Assembly (NCBI GenBank): GCA_017654935.2
Contig: CM065684.1
Coordinates: 58,575,756 to 58,639,755 of the forward strand
Origin: Phymorhynchus buccinoides
Lineage: Eukaryota; Mollusca; Gastropoda; Neogastropoda; Raphitomidae
Reading direction: 5' to 3'
DNA: 64,000 nucleotides
Both the position numbers and the translations under genes were made by a program. The notes under the pieces are model-generated. The model was not told the origin of the DNA. It saw only the letters and a list, made by a program, of their open reading frames with translations, and did no database searches. Below, piece after piece: positions 27,402 to 38,554 of this stretch (position 1 is its first letter; each line of letters begins with the position of its first letter).

Positions 27402-27651
27402 CTATTCACATCATTCGTAGCCTATATATCAATTTCCATACGATATATCTTCTATGTTATTAATATAGGCTAGCGATTTGCACAGGTGGTGCATACACAC
27501 CCAATCACATCTAGTGAACGTGAAAATAAGCGAATATAAGCCTGTTTTTGTTGTGTGATTTTTTATCTTGTTGTTTTTTTGCTCCTTTTGCTGTATTTGC
27601 TGTTTTCTTGTTTGTCTATGTTGATAAAGGCGCATTCGCCGAAATATCCAG

Positions 27652-27882
27652 TAGGGGAAGACGGGGTAAAAAGCGCATGGGCGGGTAAGAAGCCCACCCC
27701 AATTATCTCATGAAATGAAGCAAATTTCAGTCTCATTTTGCCCATGAGACGAGCGTTAATGTCTAGCATTCGTCTCATGGGCAAATTTGACTGAAATTTT
27801 CTTCATTTCATGAGATAATTGGGGTGGGCTTCTTACCCGCCCTTCTTACCCGCCCATGCGCTTTTTACCCCGTCTTCCCCTA
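27652..27882. mobile_element. Palindromic foldback MITE, copy 4
   Basis: Same palindrome with a small duplication in one arm (CTTACCCGCC repeated at 27831-27852), giving 231 bp. Confidence 0.8.
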
Positions 27883-28177
27883 GTTGTTTGCTTGTTGCAA
27901 AATAATATAAGCCTATCAACTAAATAGAACATAGGCCTACTCACGCTGACACCGTTGCACAACAGACAACACACCGCTGCATACCAACACACTGGAAAGC
28001 AGGGCCTGTCTAGTAGTGCAGTAATGCTATTTATTTTTGCTGCATATGATCCAATATGGCTGTGCTTGCGTTGGTTATCTAGGTCAGGTAGGTACTTAGT
28101 GCAGACACACTTAAAAACCCACTTTAACATTACTACTGATTTTATAACAGTGCAGACAATAAGTGTACATTGTGAGT
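27883..28177. other. Unique non-coding sequence
   Basis: No gene or repeat recognised. Confidence 0.4.
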
Positions 28178-28316
28178 ATGCACACACACGCACGCACACG
28201 CACACACACACACGCGCGCGCGCGCGCGCGCGCAAACACATGCGCGCGCACACATACGCTTGCGTGCACACACACGCACGCGCACGCACACAGACACACA
28301 CACACACGCACACACA
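28178..28316. repeat. (CA/CG)n microsatellite
   Basis: CA runs with a (CG)n core at 28212-28233. Confidence 0.95.
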
Positions 28317-28445
28317 TTTCATTTTCATCGCAGATCTTGATTTATTTTTTGTGTCTCTATGATCTCACCGTTTTTTCTTCTTTTTCTTTTTTTTGTTTTG
28401 TTTGTTTGTTTGTTGGGTGTGTTTTTTAACGTGACGCCACGGACC

Positions 28446-28663
28446 TAGGGGAAGACGGGGTAAAAAGCGCATGGGCCGGTAAGAAGCCCACCCCAATTAT
28501 CTCATGAAATAAAGAAAATTTCAGTCAAATTTGTCCATGAGACGAATGCTAGACATTAACGCTCGTCTCATGGGCAAAATGAGACTGAAATTTGCCTCAT
28601 TTCATGAGATAATTGGGGTGGGCTTCTTACCCGCCCATGCGCTTTTTACCCCGTCTTCCCCTA
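28446..28663. mobile_element. Palindromic foldback MITE, copy 5
   Basis: Same family, with the non-palindromic centre in the opposite orientation relative to copies 2-4 (ATGCTAGACATTAAC rather than GTTAATGTCTAGCAT). Confidence 0.8.
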
Positions 28664-28789
28664 CATTACATGTAAGTTCGTGCGTGACGCTAATAATCTT
28701 TACAGCCCGGACAGGCTCTACAGTTCCGAATGTCTTGTAACTGACTACAGCCATTCTTGGGTGGTCATTTCCCTCGTGTGTCAAGTAAG

Positions 28790-29101
28790 TCAAGTCAAAA
28801 TGATCTTTATTGACGATAAAGAAATAAGCTAAACAAAGCTTTTTTTCATCCTGTCGTCATAAATAAATAAGAAATACAACTGAAGCAAACAAGATGAAAA
28901 ACAAAAACTTAACCCAAAAAATCAATTTGCAATGTAAAAATATGGAAAAAATACATTATGTTCCGCAAGCACAATACGACAATCATGTACATAATACTGA
29001 CAAAAGTAATCATAGTGGAAAGGGAGAGGAGAAGAAAAAGTTAGGGGGAAAATGACTGCGACAAATGACAGATAGAACAGAGACACCGAAATGAAGAGAG
29101 A

Positions 29102-29170
<69 letters not shown>

Positions 29171-29236
29171 CACAAAATTACAAATGCAGAAACACACCCG
29201 CGCGCACACAAACACACACACACACACAAACACACA

Positions 29237-29283
<47 letters not shown>
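28790..29283 (-). mobile_element. Non-LTR retroelement 3' end (reverse) plus GA and CA runs
   Basis: CAAGTCAAGTCAAAATGATC, CATCCTGTCGTCATAAATAAAT and GAAGCAAACAAGATGAAAA are the complement of 53030-53142. Longer than the other copies (~300 bp) but without coding sequence. (GA)n follows at 29094-29164 and (CA)n at 29212-29283. Confidence 0.6.
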
Positions 29284-29284
<1 letters not shown>

Positions 29285-29611
29285 ATTCACATTTTAGGCG
29301 AAAAGAAAAGGCATATCAAGAAAAGAAAGTCACATGAATGCGTACGTAGGCTACCCGTAATGTCGCTTCGCCCTAAATAGTGCAAAGCAGCACATATAGC
29401 GAAGGCTGTTACAAAAGATATTCTAAAAGGGTATACAGACTTTGCTGTTACTGAGTTGGCAGTTTATGGCACAGGTTGCTTCCCGGTTTCATTTTAGAAT
29501 TAAAAAATGTGCTGAACTCGACTCCACCGGGAAGCAAGTGTGAATTGGAGCGTGGAATAAGTTATTTGTGGTTTTTGTATTAATATTGTGTTTGCTTCGC
29601 CTTTCTCTCCT

Positions 29612-29645
<34 letters not shown>

Positions 29646-30284
29646 CCTCCCTCTCTCTCTCTATTGGTCTGTCCGTCTCTCTCAACCTCCCCCCCCCCCA
29701 CTGGTTTGTCTGTCACCCCCCCCCCACCCCCCACCCCCCCTCCTGGTCTGTCTGTCTCAAACCACGCACACTGGTCTGTCTCAAACCACGCACACTGGTC
29801 TGTGTAATGACAGAATTTCTCTCTGGAAACATTTTACACTTATAATAATATATTGTTTGTGTGGATTTTCTTTCAATTTTCAATTTCCTTGTAATGGTTA
29901 TGTTAGTAATAACAGCAATACTAATTATGGACACTTATAAAGCGCTCTCTTCCCTTTACAATAAGCTCAGGGCGCTGTAGATCAACGTTAAGATAAACAC
30001 TAAAATACAATGAATAAGGCCTACACATATGAGACAAAAACACAAAAATCAACAAAGCATTGCAGGCCTACATAAACACTAGCTAGGCTTATATATGAAT
30101 AGGGAGAAACACGTATATCATAATAGGCATAAACATATAATAATGAGCAAAATAAATTATTTGCAATGAAGACAAAATGCAAGAAATTCGCCCTATGCAC
30201 ATGGCATAGCCTAAATACGAAGTACATAATGTATACATAACTTGCTGTAGCACTTAAGCTTACTTTATGCTTCAGTTTTTAATA
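29284..30284. other. Intergenic sequence without recognised gene
   Basis: It contains CT/CCC-rich sequence at 29610-29740, a duplicated AACCACGCACACTGGTCTGTC phrase at 29759-29802, and GACACTTATAAAGCGCTCT (29930-29948), a motif common near LINE 3' ends. Nothing coding is supported. Confidence 0.5.
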
Positions 30285-30665
30285 GTTACTAGCGCAACGC
30301 CGAGTACCGGTAACGCCTAGTAACGGTAACGCCTAGTAACGGTAACACCAAGTACTGGTAACGCTGAGTACAGCAACTTCAAATTTGCTGCCAGGCTTTG
30401 TCCCTGCCACAGCAAGCCTGACAGCAAATTTGCAGCGATTCGGTTAAAAAACGGCGGAGTTATTTGTGAAAAGGTGAAGCGGTTTATATCGCGCGCGTTT
30501 CGCCAAACCGCGCAAATGACACGGCCGCCTCGGTTGCCGTCGCCATCGCCCCGTTAGGGCTCACAGCAAATTTGAAGCGATTCGGTCGAAAAACGGCGGA
30601 GTTATAAGGCCCGTTTTGTGTTTCAGACAGGCACACACACGGACACTTGGCTTTTTATTATATGA
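30285..30665 (+). repeat. Interspersed repeat family X, copy 1
   Basis: GAGTACCGGTAACGCCTAGTAACGG tandem phrases, then CAAATTTGCAGCGATTCGGTT, AAACGGCGGAGTTATTTGTG, GCGCAAATGACACGGCCG and the end GACACTTGGCTTTTTATTATATG. The same order occurs at 54443-55045. No coding region; element class unknown. Confidence 0.7.
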
Positions 30666-31363
30666 TGTGACATCGCTTGGAGGTAGGCCTACCTTATGTT
30701 TCGTTACTTTATAATTTGGTACTTTCGCTTGTCGTGTTGTTATGTTATGCTGCGTTATGTGGAGTACCGGTATGTTTTGTTCTGTCATATCCAAAAAAGT
30801 CCAAGCCACTTATCAAGCTCATTTTTAGGCATTCAAGGGACAAAAAACATTTAATCCGCCTTTGGTCGTATTTTTCAGGCAGTTAATAGTCGTTATGAGA
30901 ATGCTAATCAAGATGGCCTGCTTTGATTTGCATAGAACCAGATCTTGATACATATTTAGGCTTAAATAGTTTTAAAATTGATTGAGTTGTATCGTTCCAC
31001 ATGTATCCAACAGCTTATAAACAACGGTTTTAACCGTTATATCTGTTACATAGGTAACAGACATCATACTTAGTACAGAAAGAATCATACATCATGAACC
31101 TATTATCACTGATTATGGCCAGTTATGCACTTAATTCTGTAGTGAGTGGAACACTTTAATCACTGAACCATACAAACAGAAAACAAGCTGAGGGTTTCAT
31201 CCCGATTCTAAAGTGCTAATGTTCTAAATGAAAGCATCAAATAAAGACTTTGAGTTCATTGTCAGGATATGGTATGTGAGGTATAACAGGTTACACGAGG
31301 AGAACTTTGAAGGGGTGATAGTAAGATAATTGTTTTTTTCCACCAATACTTTGCTATTTTGTC
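30666..31363. other. Intergenic sequence, no gene seen
   Basis: AT-rich and unremarkable. The last bases (CTTTGCTATTTTGTC) resemble the G-rich array unit at 36421 onward, showing that the gypsy element inserted into that array. Confidence 0.5.
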
Positions 31364-31538
31364 TGTGATAGGATTCGGTATGATTCGGTAGTTAGACAGT
31401 TTCGGAGTAAACACGCATGCGCTTTTGACACACACGCGCTGCACGAGCCTTTCTTTGTTCTCTAACCAGATTACACTTGGATCACAAAATGTTCATCATT
31501 GTGTTTGTTATTATCTAGTGTGCGTGCTGATCTCGATA
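31364..31538 (+). repeat. 5' LTR
   Basis: Begins TGTGATAGGATTCGG and ends GCTGATCTCGATA; it does not end in the usual CA. Matches 36246-36420 exactly by eye. Confidence 0.93.
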
Positions 31539-31556
31539 TGGTGGCAGCGGTCTATG
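31539..31556 (+). promoter_or_regulatory. Primer-binding site
   Basis: TGGTGGCAGCGG directly follows the 5' LTR, the expected place and form for a tRNA 3' end complement. Confidence 0.65.
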
Positions 31557-31931
31557 AATGCCACGTACTCAACCAGTGCTAACGCCTCTTAGTGACGTTT
31601 TGCTCCGGTTCAACTCTAGTGCTTACGCCTCCTGTGACGTTTGCGTCTAGCAGCATACCAGAAGCCGATTTTACACAGTGTATTGTGCTAATATTATCCG
31701 GATAAGTTCTACGTTTGTTCAATTTCAACGATTGACGCTATGCTGACCTGTATTACTTCGTAGTTAGTCCATTATTATTGTTTGTACTTTTTTCAAAGTT
31801 ACTAGCAGCTACCCGCCCGCTACTTTCCACTTTGTCAAGAACTTTATATTTTACTTTTAGATCGTGTTTTTTTCTTTCAAAGTTGATTGAACTTTTAGTA
31901 ACCTTTTCATTGTTTGACTTTTTCTACCATC

Positions 31932-34900
31932 ATGGCCTTCAAACCACCAGACAATTTTGACTTTTCACACCCGGAACAGTGGCCAACATGGCGCCAAAGA
32001 TTTATGCGATACCGAACATGCAGCGAGTTAGCTAAGAAAGACTTTGATATTCAGGTTTCGAGTCTCATCTACAGCATGGGCTGCGATGCTGAAAGGATTT
32101 TCTCCACTTTCACCATCAACACAGGTCACCGTGCAGGCCAAAACCCTCCAGACCCTCCTGATACTACCTTTGAAGACATTATCAAGATGTTCAATGACCA
32201 CTTCACACCAAAGTGTAACGTCATTCACGAACGGGCAGTGTTTAATCAGCGGCAGCAGGCCCCAGGCGAAAACGTAGAAACATACATTCGTGTTCTGTAT
32301 GAACTGGCGGAAAACGCTGATTTTCCGTGTAAGGATTCAGCTATCCGAGACCGGCTCGTGGTAGGACTGTGTGACAGAGAGCTGTCGGAAAAGTTGCAGA
32401 TCCAGCCAGACCTCACCCTGAAGGACGCCATTCAGATTGCGCGCCAGCATGAATTAGTTAAGCAGCAGCTGCGGGAGCAGCGTGATTCCAGTGCCAGCGT
32501 CGATGCAGTGCGCTCCAGCAGAGATGGGGGTGCACGATGGGGACATTGCCGTGGTGGTGGCCACGGAGGGCGTGCCTCCTTTCACGCCAACTCTTCGCAG
32601 AGAAGTCAACACGCCAGAGGTCAACACACCAGAGGTCAACACGCCAGAGGTCAACACACCAGAGGTCAACACACCAGAGGTCAACACGCCGGAGACCAAC
32701 ATCCCAGAGGACAACGAGGGGGTACGGGCCAACATCGCCGAGGAGGTGGAACGTGCGGCAACTGCGGTCGAGAACCACATTATAGCAGGAACGAGTGTCC
32801 TGCCAGCGGCAAAGTTTGTCGCAAGTGCGGGATCTACGGACACTTTGCAAATGTCTGCAGACAGCAGCAGCGATCCCAGGTGAACGAGGTGGAGACACAC
32901 TTCCTGGGCTCTGTCTCCACTCCAGCCAGTGAGCCTCCATGGTTCACATACCTGGACATTTGCAACACCCCAGTCCGCTTCAAGATAGACACGGGTGCTG
33001 ATGTGTCTGTCGTCTCTACATCCCAATATAACCAATTCCCTTGCCCTCCTCCCTTGCAGCAAACAAAGGCAGCACTCTGTAGCCCTTCAGGTCCCTTGAC
33101 ATGCAGAGGACAGTTCACCGTGACTGTTCATACAGAAAATGGCCCTCTCTGTATGCAAATCTTCGTCGTTGATTCCAACACCGACAACCTTCTCAGTCGA
33201 GCTGCTGCATGTCAACTGAACCTTGTCCAGCGAATCGATGAGCTTTCCTCTCCCGTGTTTGGTGAGCTCGACCAAAAACCAGTGGATTGTACACCCGTGA
33301 AAATCCAGCTGAAGGAGGATGCTCACCCATACAGCATCCCCACAGCCAGGAGGGTACCAATCCCACTTCACGAAAAGGTCAAGGCCGAACTAGACAAAAT
33401 GATAGAAGCGAACATCATTGAAGCCATTACAGAACCAACAGATTGGTGTGCCCCAATGGTTGCTGTCATGAAGAAGTCAGGGTCAGTCAGAATCTGTACT
33501 GATCTCAAGAAGCTGAATCTTGCCGTGAAAAGAGAAAGATACATGATACCGACGATTGATGACATCCTACACAAATTGAAAGGCTCCACCATCTTCACGA
33601 AATTGGATGCTACATCAGGATTTTGGCAGATCCCTCTGGACCTACAAACTGCGAAACTTACGACCTTCATCACACCCTTCGGCAGGTTTTACTACAAGAG
33701 ACTACCATTTGGCATCACCTCAGCACCAGAGATATTCCAAAGGAAGATGGAAGAAATTCTTCATGGAATTGACAATGTCATTTGCTACTTCGATGACATC
33801 CTGATCCACAGCAAGAACGCAGAGGAACATGAGAGGCACCTTGCAGCAGTCATCCAGAGACTTGCAGAGGTCGGCCTCAAACTCAACCAAGAGAAGTCAG
33901 AATTCCGGAAATCCAGCATCGACTTCTTGGGCCATCGCATCAGTGGAGAAGGCATGCGTCCCAGTGACGAGAAGGTTGAAGCTATCATCAACATGCCAGA
34001 ACCACAGAATATCACGGACCTCAAGAGAATCCTGGGCATGGTCAACTTTCTTGGGCGCTTCATCCCAAATCTGTCCAGCACCCTTCGTCCAATGACAGAG
34101 CTGCTGGAAAAGGACAAAGAGTGGATGTGGGGAGAGCCTCAGCGAGCAGCTTTCAGTGCCGTTAAAACCATGTTGTCAACTGCTCCTACCCTAGCCTTCT
34201 TTGACCTGACCAAACCCACAACAGTGAGCAGTGACGCTAGCAGCTACGGACTTGGTGGTGTTCTTCTCCAAGAACATGATGGGATCAAGAAACCTGTCTC
34301 ATATTGTTCACGTACTCTCACACCAGCTGAGCGCGCCTATGCTCAGATAGAAAAGGAATGTCTAGCAGCAGTGTGGTCCTGCGAGAAATTCTCCAGATAC
34401 CTTGCGGGGCTAGAAGACTTCCAATTGGAGACAGACCACAAGCCTCTGATACCCCTCATCAACACCAAGGACCTTCAGGACACACCTCTTCGCTGCCAAC
34501 GGCTTCTCATGCGCATGATGCGGTTTAATCCGACAGCTGTTTTCACTCCAGGCAAGAATCTTGTCATCGCTGACACGCTGTCGAGAAGCCCCCAGACGGA
34601 ACCAGAAAGCCCGCAAACACGACAATTGACGGATGATGTTGTTGCTCACATCGACCTCGTCCGGTCAACCTGGCCAGCATCTGATAAGCGACTACAACAG
34701 ATCGCTGAAGAAACCCAGCGTGACACCACTCTCAGCGCAGCGCTAGAGTATACGGCAAAGGGATGGCCTATCTACAAGAGTGACGTCAGCCCAGAACTCC
34801 AGGAGCTCTATGCAGTCCGAAACGAGCTCAGTGTTCACGAAGGCTTGCTCATCAAAGGAAACCGGATCGTCATCCCAACTTCCATGCGGGAAGAAATCCT

Positions 34901-36089
34901 AGAAGCCATCCATGCCGGACACCAGGGAATCACCAAATGCCGCGAACGCACACACAACGCAGTCTGGTGGCCCAGAATCTCCAAAGAAATTGCTCAAAAG
35001 GTACGTTCCTGCACTCTTTGCGAAGAAAAGAAGCCATCGCAGAGATCAGAGCCTCTCAAGCCCACACCTTTACCCGAAGGTCCATTCCAAATGGTTGGTG
35101 CCGACCTGTGTGAAGTCAAAGGTTCTCAGTACCTTGTTGTCATTGACTACTTCTCCAGATATTTGGAAATTGCTCATCTGCCAACCATGACGTCTGCCTG
35201 TGTCATCGGAAAACTGAAGAACATCTTCGCCCATCATGGGATCCCAAACATTCTTGTCACAGACAACGGACGACAGTTTTCCTCATCAGAATTCAGGATC
35301 TTCTCTGACACCTGGCACTTCATGCACGTTACCAGTAGTCCTTACTTCCCACAGAGCAATGGGGAAGCAGAAAGAGGAGTGCAAATCGCCAAGCGGATCT
35401 TGCAGCAGAAGGATCCTTTCCTTGCTCTACTGTCATACAGAGCAACTCCCACAGCGTCTACAGGAGTGAGCCCAGCTGAACTCGCCATGGGGAGAAGGTT
35501 AAGGACCACGGTTCCAACGCTTCCCGTCAACCTGGAACCTCAGCAGTATGATCGAGAGACCATCGCTCAGAGAGATGCCAAAGCCAAAGAAAACAACAAG
35601 AAATACTTCGACAGGCATCATGGAGCTCAGTCCCAACCAGAGCTCCTCCCAGGAGACTACGTCCTGCAGAAACTGGACCATGAGTCCCAGTGGTCCAACC
35701 CTGCCAGAGTCCTCGACCAGATCACACCCAGATCCTACCTGGTGGAGAACTCCTACGGTACCCAGTATAGGCGGAATCGCAAACATCTCCGTCTGTCCCA
35801 GTCCATTTCCCAGAGTACCCTTACTCAGAGTGCTGCCTGTCCACAACTTCCATCCAAACCCAAGACACCCTGTCCTGACCCTCAGCCAGTCCCAAGTCCT
35901 TTGGCTAGTCCTCAGTCACCAGGACCACCCCAGGCTGGTATCCAATACCACCAGCCAAACGCCCACGGGACACCAGCAGCCTGCCTTCCAGAGCAGTCCG
36001 GCCAGACCAACCCTTCTACATCACCCGTTCCTGTTAGGACAACCCGCTGTGGACGAGCCGTTATCGCTCCAGCACGATACAGGGACTAA
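31932..36089 (+). CDS. Ty3/gypsy Gag-Pol polyprotein
   Basis: One uninterrupted frame; I choose the ATG at 31932 (MAFKPPDNFD, context ATCATGG) over an in-frame Met 18 bases upstream. Gag occupies the first ~320 residues, with a repeated Arg-Gly-Gln-His segment and two zinc knuckles (CGNCGREPHYSRNEC and CRKCGIYGHFANVC). Then protease (KIDTGADVSVVS), reverse transcriptase with FTKLDATSGFWQI and YFDDILIH, RNase H (VSSDASSYGLGGVL), and integrase with the HHCC finger (HAGHQGITKC...CTLCEEKK) and DDE residues (GADLCEV, VTDNGRQF, NGEAERG). Gag and Pol are in the same frame, so no frameshift is needed. The Pro-rich tail shows no chromodomain. All catalytic residues I can check are present. Confidence 0.95.
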   Translation: MAFKPPDNFDFSHPEQWPTWRQRFMRYRTCSELAKKDFDIQVSSLIYSMGCDAERIFSTFTINTGHRAGQNPPDPPDTTFEDIIKMFNDHFTPKCNVIHERAVFNQRQQAPGENVETYIRVLYELAENADFPCKDSAIRDRLVVGLCDRELSEKLQIQPDLTLKDAIQIARQHELVKQQLREQRDSSASVDAVRSSRDGGARWGHCRGGGHGGRASFHANSSQRSQHARGQHTRGQHARGQHTRGQHTRGQHAGDQHPRGQRGGTGQHRRGGGTCGNCGREPHYSRNECPASGKVCRKCGIYGHFANVCRQQQRSQVNEVETHFLGSVSTPASEPPWFTYLDICNTPVRFKIDTGADVSVVSTSQYNQFPCPPPLQQTKAALCSPSGPLTCRGQFTVTVHTENGPLCMQIFVVDSNTDNLLSRAAACQLNLVQRIDELSSPVFGELDQKPVDCTPVKIQLKEDAHPYSIPTARRVPIPLHEKVKAELDKMIEANIIEAITEPTDWCAPMVAVMKKSGSVRICTDLKKLNLAVKRERYMIPTIDDILHKLKGSTIFTKLDATSGFWQIPLDLQTAKLTTFITPFGRFYYKRLPFGITSAPEIFQRKMEEILHGIDNVICYFDDILIHSKNAEEHERHLAAVIQRLAEVGLKLNQEKSEFRKSSIDFLGHRISGEGMRPSDEKVEAIINMPEPQNITDLKRILGMVNFLGRFIPNLSSTLRPMTELLEKDKEWMWGEPQRAAFSAVKTMLSTAPTLAFFDLTKPTTVSSDASSYGLGGVLLQEHDGIKKPVSYCSRTLTPAERAYAQIEKECLAAVWSCEKFSRYLAGLEDFQLETDHKPLIPLINTKDLQDTPLRCQRLLMRMMRFNPTAVFTPGKNLVIADTLSRSPQTEPESPQTRQLTDDVVAHIDLVRSTWPASDKRLQQIAEETQRDTTLSAALEYTAKGWPIYKSDVSPELQELYAVRNELSVHEGLLIKGNRIVIPTSMREEILEAIHAGHQGITKCRERTHNAVWWPRISKEIAQKVRSCTLCEEKKPSQRSEPLKPTPLPEGPFQMVGADLCEVKGSQYLVVIDYFSRYLEIAHLPTMTSACVIGKLKNIFAHHGIPNILVTDNGRQFSSSEFRIFSDTWHFMHVTSSPYFPQSNGEAERGVQIAKRILQQKDPFLALLSYRATPTASTGVSPAELAMGRRLRTTVPTLPVNLEPQQYDRETIAQRDAKAKENNKKYFDRHHGAQSQPELLPGDYVLQKLDHESQWSNPARVLDQITPRSYLVENSYGTQYRRNRKHLRLSQSISQSTLTQSAACPQLPSKPKTPCPDPQPVPSPLASPQSPGPPQAGIQYHQPNAHGTPAACLPEQSGQTNPSTSPVPVRTTRCGRAVIAPARYRD
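32604..32715 (+). repeat. 15 bp in-frame repeat in gag (~7 copies)
   Basis: AGAGGTCAACACRCC units encode repeated RGQHT/RGQHA just before the zinc knuckles; probably an RNA-binding basic tract. Confidence 0.9.
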
Positions 36090-36232
36090 ATCTACACCCT
36101 GTGGTCTGTCGTATCAGCCAGACACTCAAAAATTAATAGTGAAAGTGAAAGTGACATCCCTCCCTCGGTTATTGTTCAGACTCTAAAATCATAATTCTCA
36201 GTGCAACTCGATGCACACTTTTGTTGTCCATT

Positions 36233-36245
36233 AAAAGGGGGGAGA
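36233..36245 (+). promoter_or_regulatory. Polypurine tract
   Basis: AAAAGGGGGGAGA immediately before the 3' LTR; the plus-strand primer site. Confidence 0.85.
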
Positions 36246-36420
36246 TGTGATAGGATTCGGTATGATTCGGTAGTTAGACAGTTTCGGAGTAAACACGCAT
36301 GCGCTTTTGACACACACGCGCTGCACGAGCCTTTCTTTGTTCTCTAACCAGATTACACTTGGATCACAAAATGTTCATCATTGTGTTTGTTATTATCTAG
36401 TGTGCGTGCTGATCTCGATA
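36246..36420 (+). repeat. 3' LTR
   Basis: Identical to 31364-31538; followed by target duplication TTGTC. Confidence 0.93.
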
Positions 36421-37330
36421 TTGTCCATTACCCTTTTTGAAGGGGGGGGGGGCCATAAAAGAAGAGGTGGGGGCAATGGGAAAGGGGGTGAATGATGGAA
36501 CAAAATTAAAGCTCTATATTTGGGCACAAAACATGTAAAAAAAACAAAAAGTACAAACTGTGACAACCACCAACACGTTGCTCTTTTGTCCATGACCCTT
36601 TTTGAAAGGGGGGGGTGGTTAAAAAAAAAGGGTGAATGATGGAACAAAAACAAAAGCTCTATGTTTGGGCACTAAACATGTACAAAAATGAACTTAATGT
36701 GACAGCCACCAAAACATTGCTGTTTTGTCCATGGCCCTTTTTTTAAGGGGTGGGGAGGGGGTGAAAAATGGGGAAGGGTGAAAAAAGGGGTGAAAGATGG
36801 AACAAAAAACTAAAGCTCTATGTTTGGGCACTAAACATGTACAAAAACAAAAAGTACAAACTGTGACAACCACCAACACGTTGCTCTTTTGTCCATGACC
36901 CTTTTTGAAAGGGGGGGGGGGTGTAAAAAAAAAAAAAGGGGTGAATGATGGAACAAAAACAAAAGCTCTATGTTTGGGCACTAAACATGTACAAAATTGA
37001 ACTAAATGTGACAGCCACCAAAACATTGCTGTTTTGTCCATGGCCCTTTTTTAAGGGGGGGGGGGTGGGGGGGAGGGGGGGGGTGAAAATGGGGGAGGGG
37101 TGAAAAAAGGGGTGAAAGATGGAACAAAAAATGAAAGCTCTATATTTGGGCACTAAACATGTAAAACGAAAAAGGACAAAATGTGACAACCACCAAGACA
37201 TTGCTGTTTTGTCCATGGCCCTTTTTGAAGGGGGGGGGGGGATAAAATGGGGGAGGGGAATGAGAAAAGGGATGAATGATGGAACAAAAACTAAAACATG
37301 TAAATAAAAGTGCTAAAAGTGACAAAATTG
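36421..37330. repeat. G-rich ~140-170 bp tandem repeat, ~6 copies
   Basis: Each unit has TTTTGTCCATGRCCCTTTTT, a run of 7-12 G, AAAGGGGTGAATGATGGAACAAAA, CTCTATGTTTGGGCACTAAACATGTA and GTGACARCCACCAA. Starts near 36421, 36584, 36724, 36889, 37034 and 37209. Poly-G length varies between units. Confidence 0.9.
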
Positions 37331-37449
37331 TGAAAAACACAAAGTGTAATATGGTTCCAAGCAGGAGACTAATGTTACCACAGTTGTAGGGTCACCGCTT
37401 TTAACGGTCACATTCAACCAATACATGACGCTGACAGTTTTCTTCCCGT

Positions 37450-37992
37450 CAAGTATTAAATCTAGGATAGAGCCATGTGGTTTATTTCTGTCCAATCTAC
37501 CAGCCTGTCAATATTGCTTTGCAGGTCAACAACTAATTCGTTAGGGTTACCACTGTTTGATTGTAAAGAAGTGTCATCGGCGAACATCTCGCTACAACAC
37601 TGAAGATATGAAAGTAAATCATTAATATAAATAGAGAAAAAGAGGGGTCCTAAAACTGACCCTTGAGGAACTCAATGCTTCAACAGGGTTAAGTTTGATC
37701 TTTTGGAATTATTTTCAACAAGTTGTTGGCGATTAGCTAGAAACGATGAAATAAAATGTAAAGATCTATCAGATAGGTTGTAATGAGTGAGCTTTTTAAG
37801 AAGATGTGAGTGGTTGATGACATCCAAAGCTTTGGCGAAATCTATGAAAAGCACCCCTGTGAATTCGTTATTATTTATGTTAGAAAGACATTTATCAATA
37901 AGCTGTATTAAAGATGTGTGGCAGGAGTGATTTACCCTAAAACCAGATTGATTTTCGTGTAATAAATCATACCGAGTCAGATGAGAGTACAA
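37450..37992 (-). pseudogene. LINE reverse transcriptase fragment
   Basis: The minus strand encodes LLHENQSGFRVNHSCHTSLI, GVLFIDFAKALDVINH (motif A, Phe changed to Leu) and, after a frameshift, FSLFINDLLSYLQ-like sequence and MFADDTSLQSNSGN (motif C FADD). Related to the jockey/CR1 superfamily. Ends at ~37450 without the thumb region, next to the G-rich array. Confidence 0.7.
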
Positions 37993-38275
37993 ATGAGATT
38001 GAACATGCTTCTCTAAAGGTTTCGATATAATACTTAGGATTGAAATGGGTCTGTAGTTAGATGGAATGGCACGATCACCACTCTTGTATAATGGAATTAC
38101 TTTAGCTAGCTTAAATCATTGATGAAAATGTTGTTTTTCTATGTATAAGTTACATATATAGGTGAGCAAGTCCGCAATAGCGATGGCAGCAATTTTTAAT
38201 ATCTAATTACCATCAATTCCATCCAAATCACAGGTTCCAGATGGTTTAGAATGTAATAATAATTTCAATACATCG

Positions 38276-38554
38276 TTAATTGAAATGAATGGTATTGTGA
38301 AAGACGGCTGGATGTTTTTTGACTGACAGAATGAGCTTTTGTAAATCGTTTTCATCCGTTTTATCATTCACTATAATATCATTATCCACGTTTGCAAAGT
38401 GTATGTTTAGATCATCTGCTGAAATATCTTTTACTGGATCTTGCTTTTTATAATTTCTATTCGTAAGCTTGTTAATGGCATTCCATATTGATTTAGAGTG
38501 TTGTGAGCTACATATTAAATTTTGGTAATATTTCATCTCTGCTTTCCGTTTCAT
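38276..38554 (-). pseudogene. LINE linker between endonuclease and RT
   Basis: Encodes KRKAEMKYYQNLI, SIWNAINKLTNR and SADDLNIHFANV, typical of the segment between endonuclease and RT in jockey/CR1 LINEs. Same element as the flanking fragments; frames are broken on both sides. Confidence 0.6.

Larger units (their letters stand above)
31364..36420 (+). mobile_element. Complete Ty3/gypsy LTR retrotransposon, 5,057 bp
   Basis: Two 175 bp LTRs that I read as identical base for base, a primer-binding site, a single intact gag-pol frame, a polypurine tract and a 5 bp target duplication TTGTC (31359-31363 and 36421-36425). No env-like frame follows pol. Identical LTRs mean a very recent insertion. 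Confidence 0.95.
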
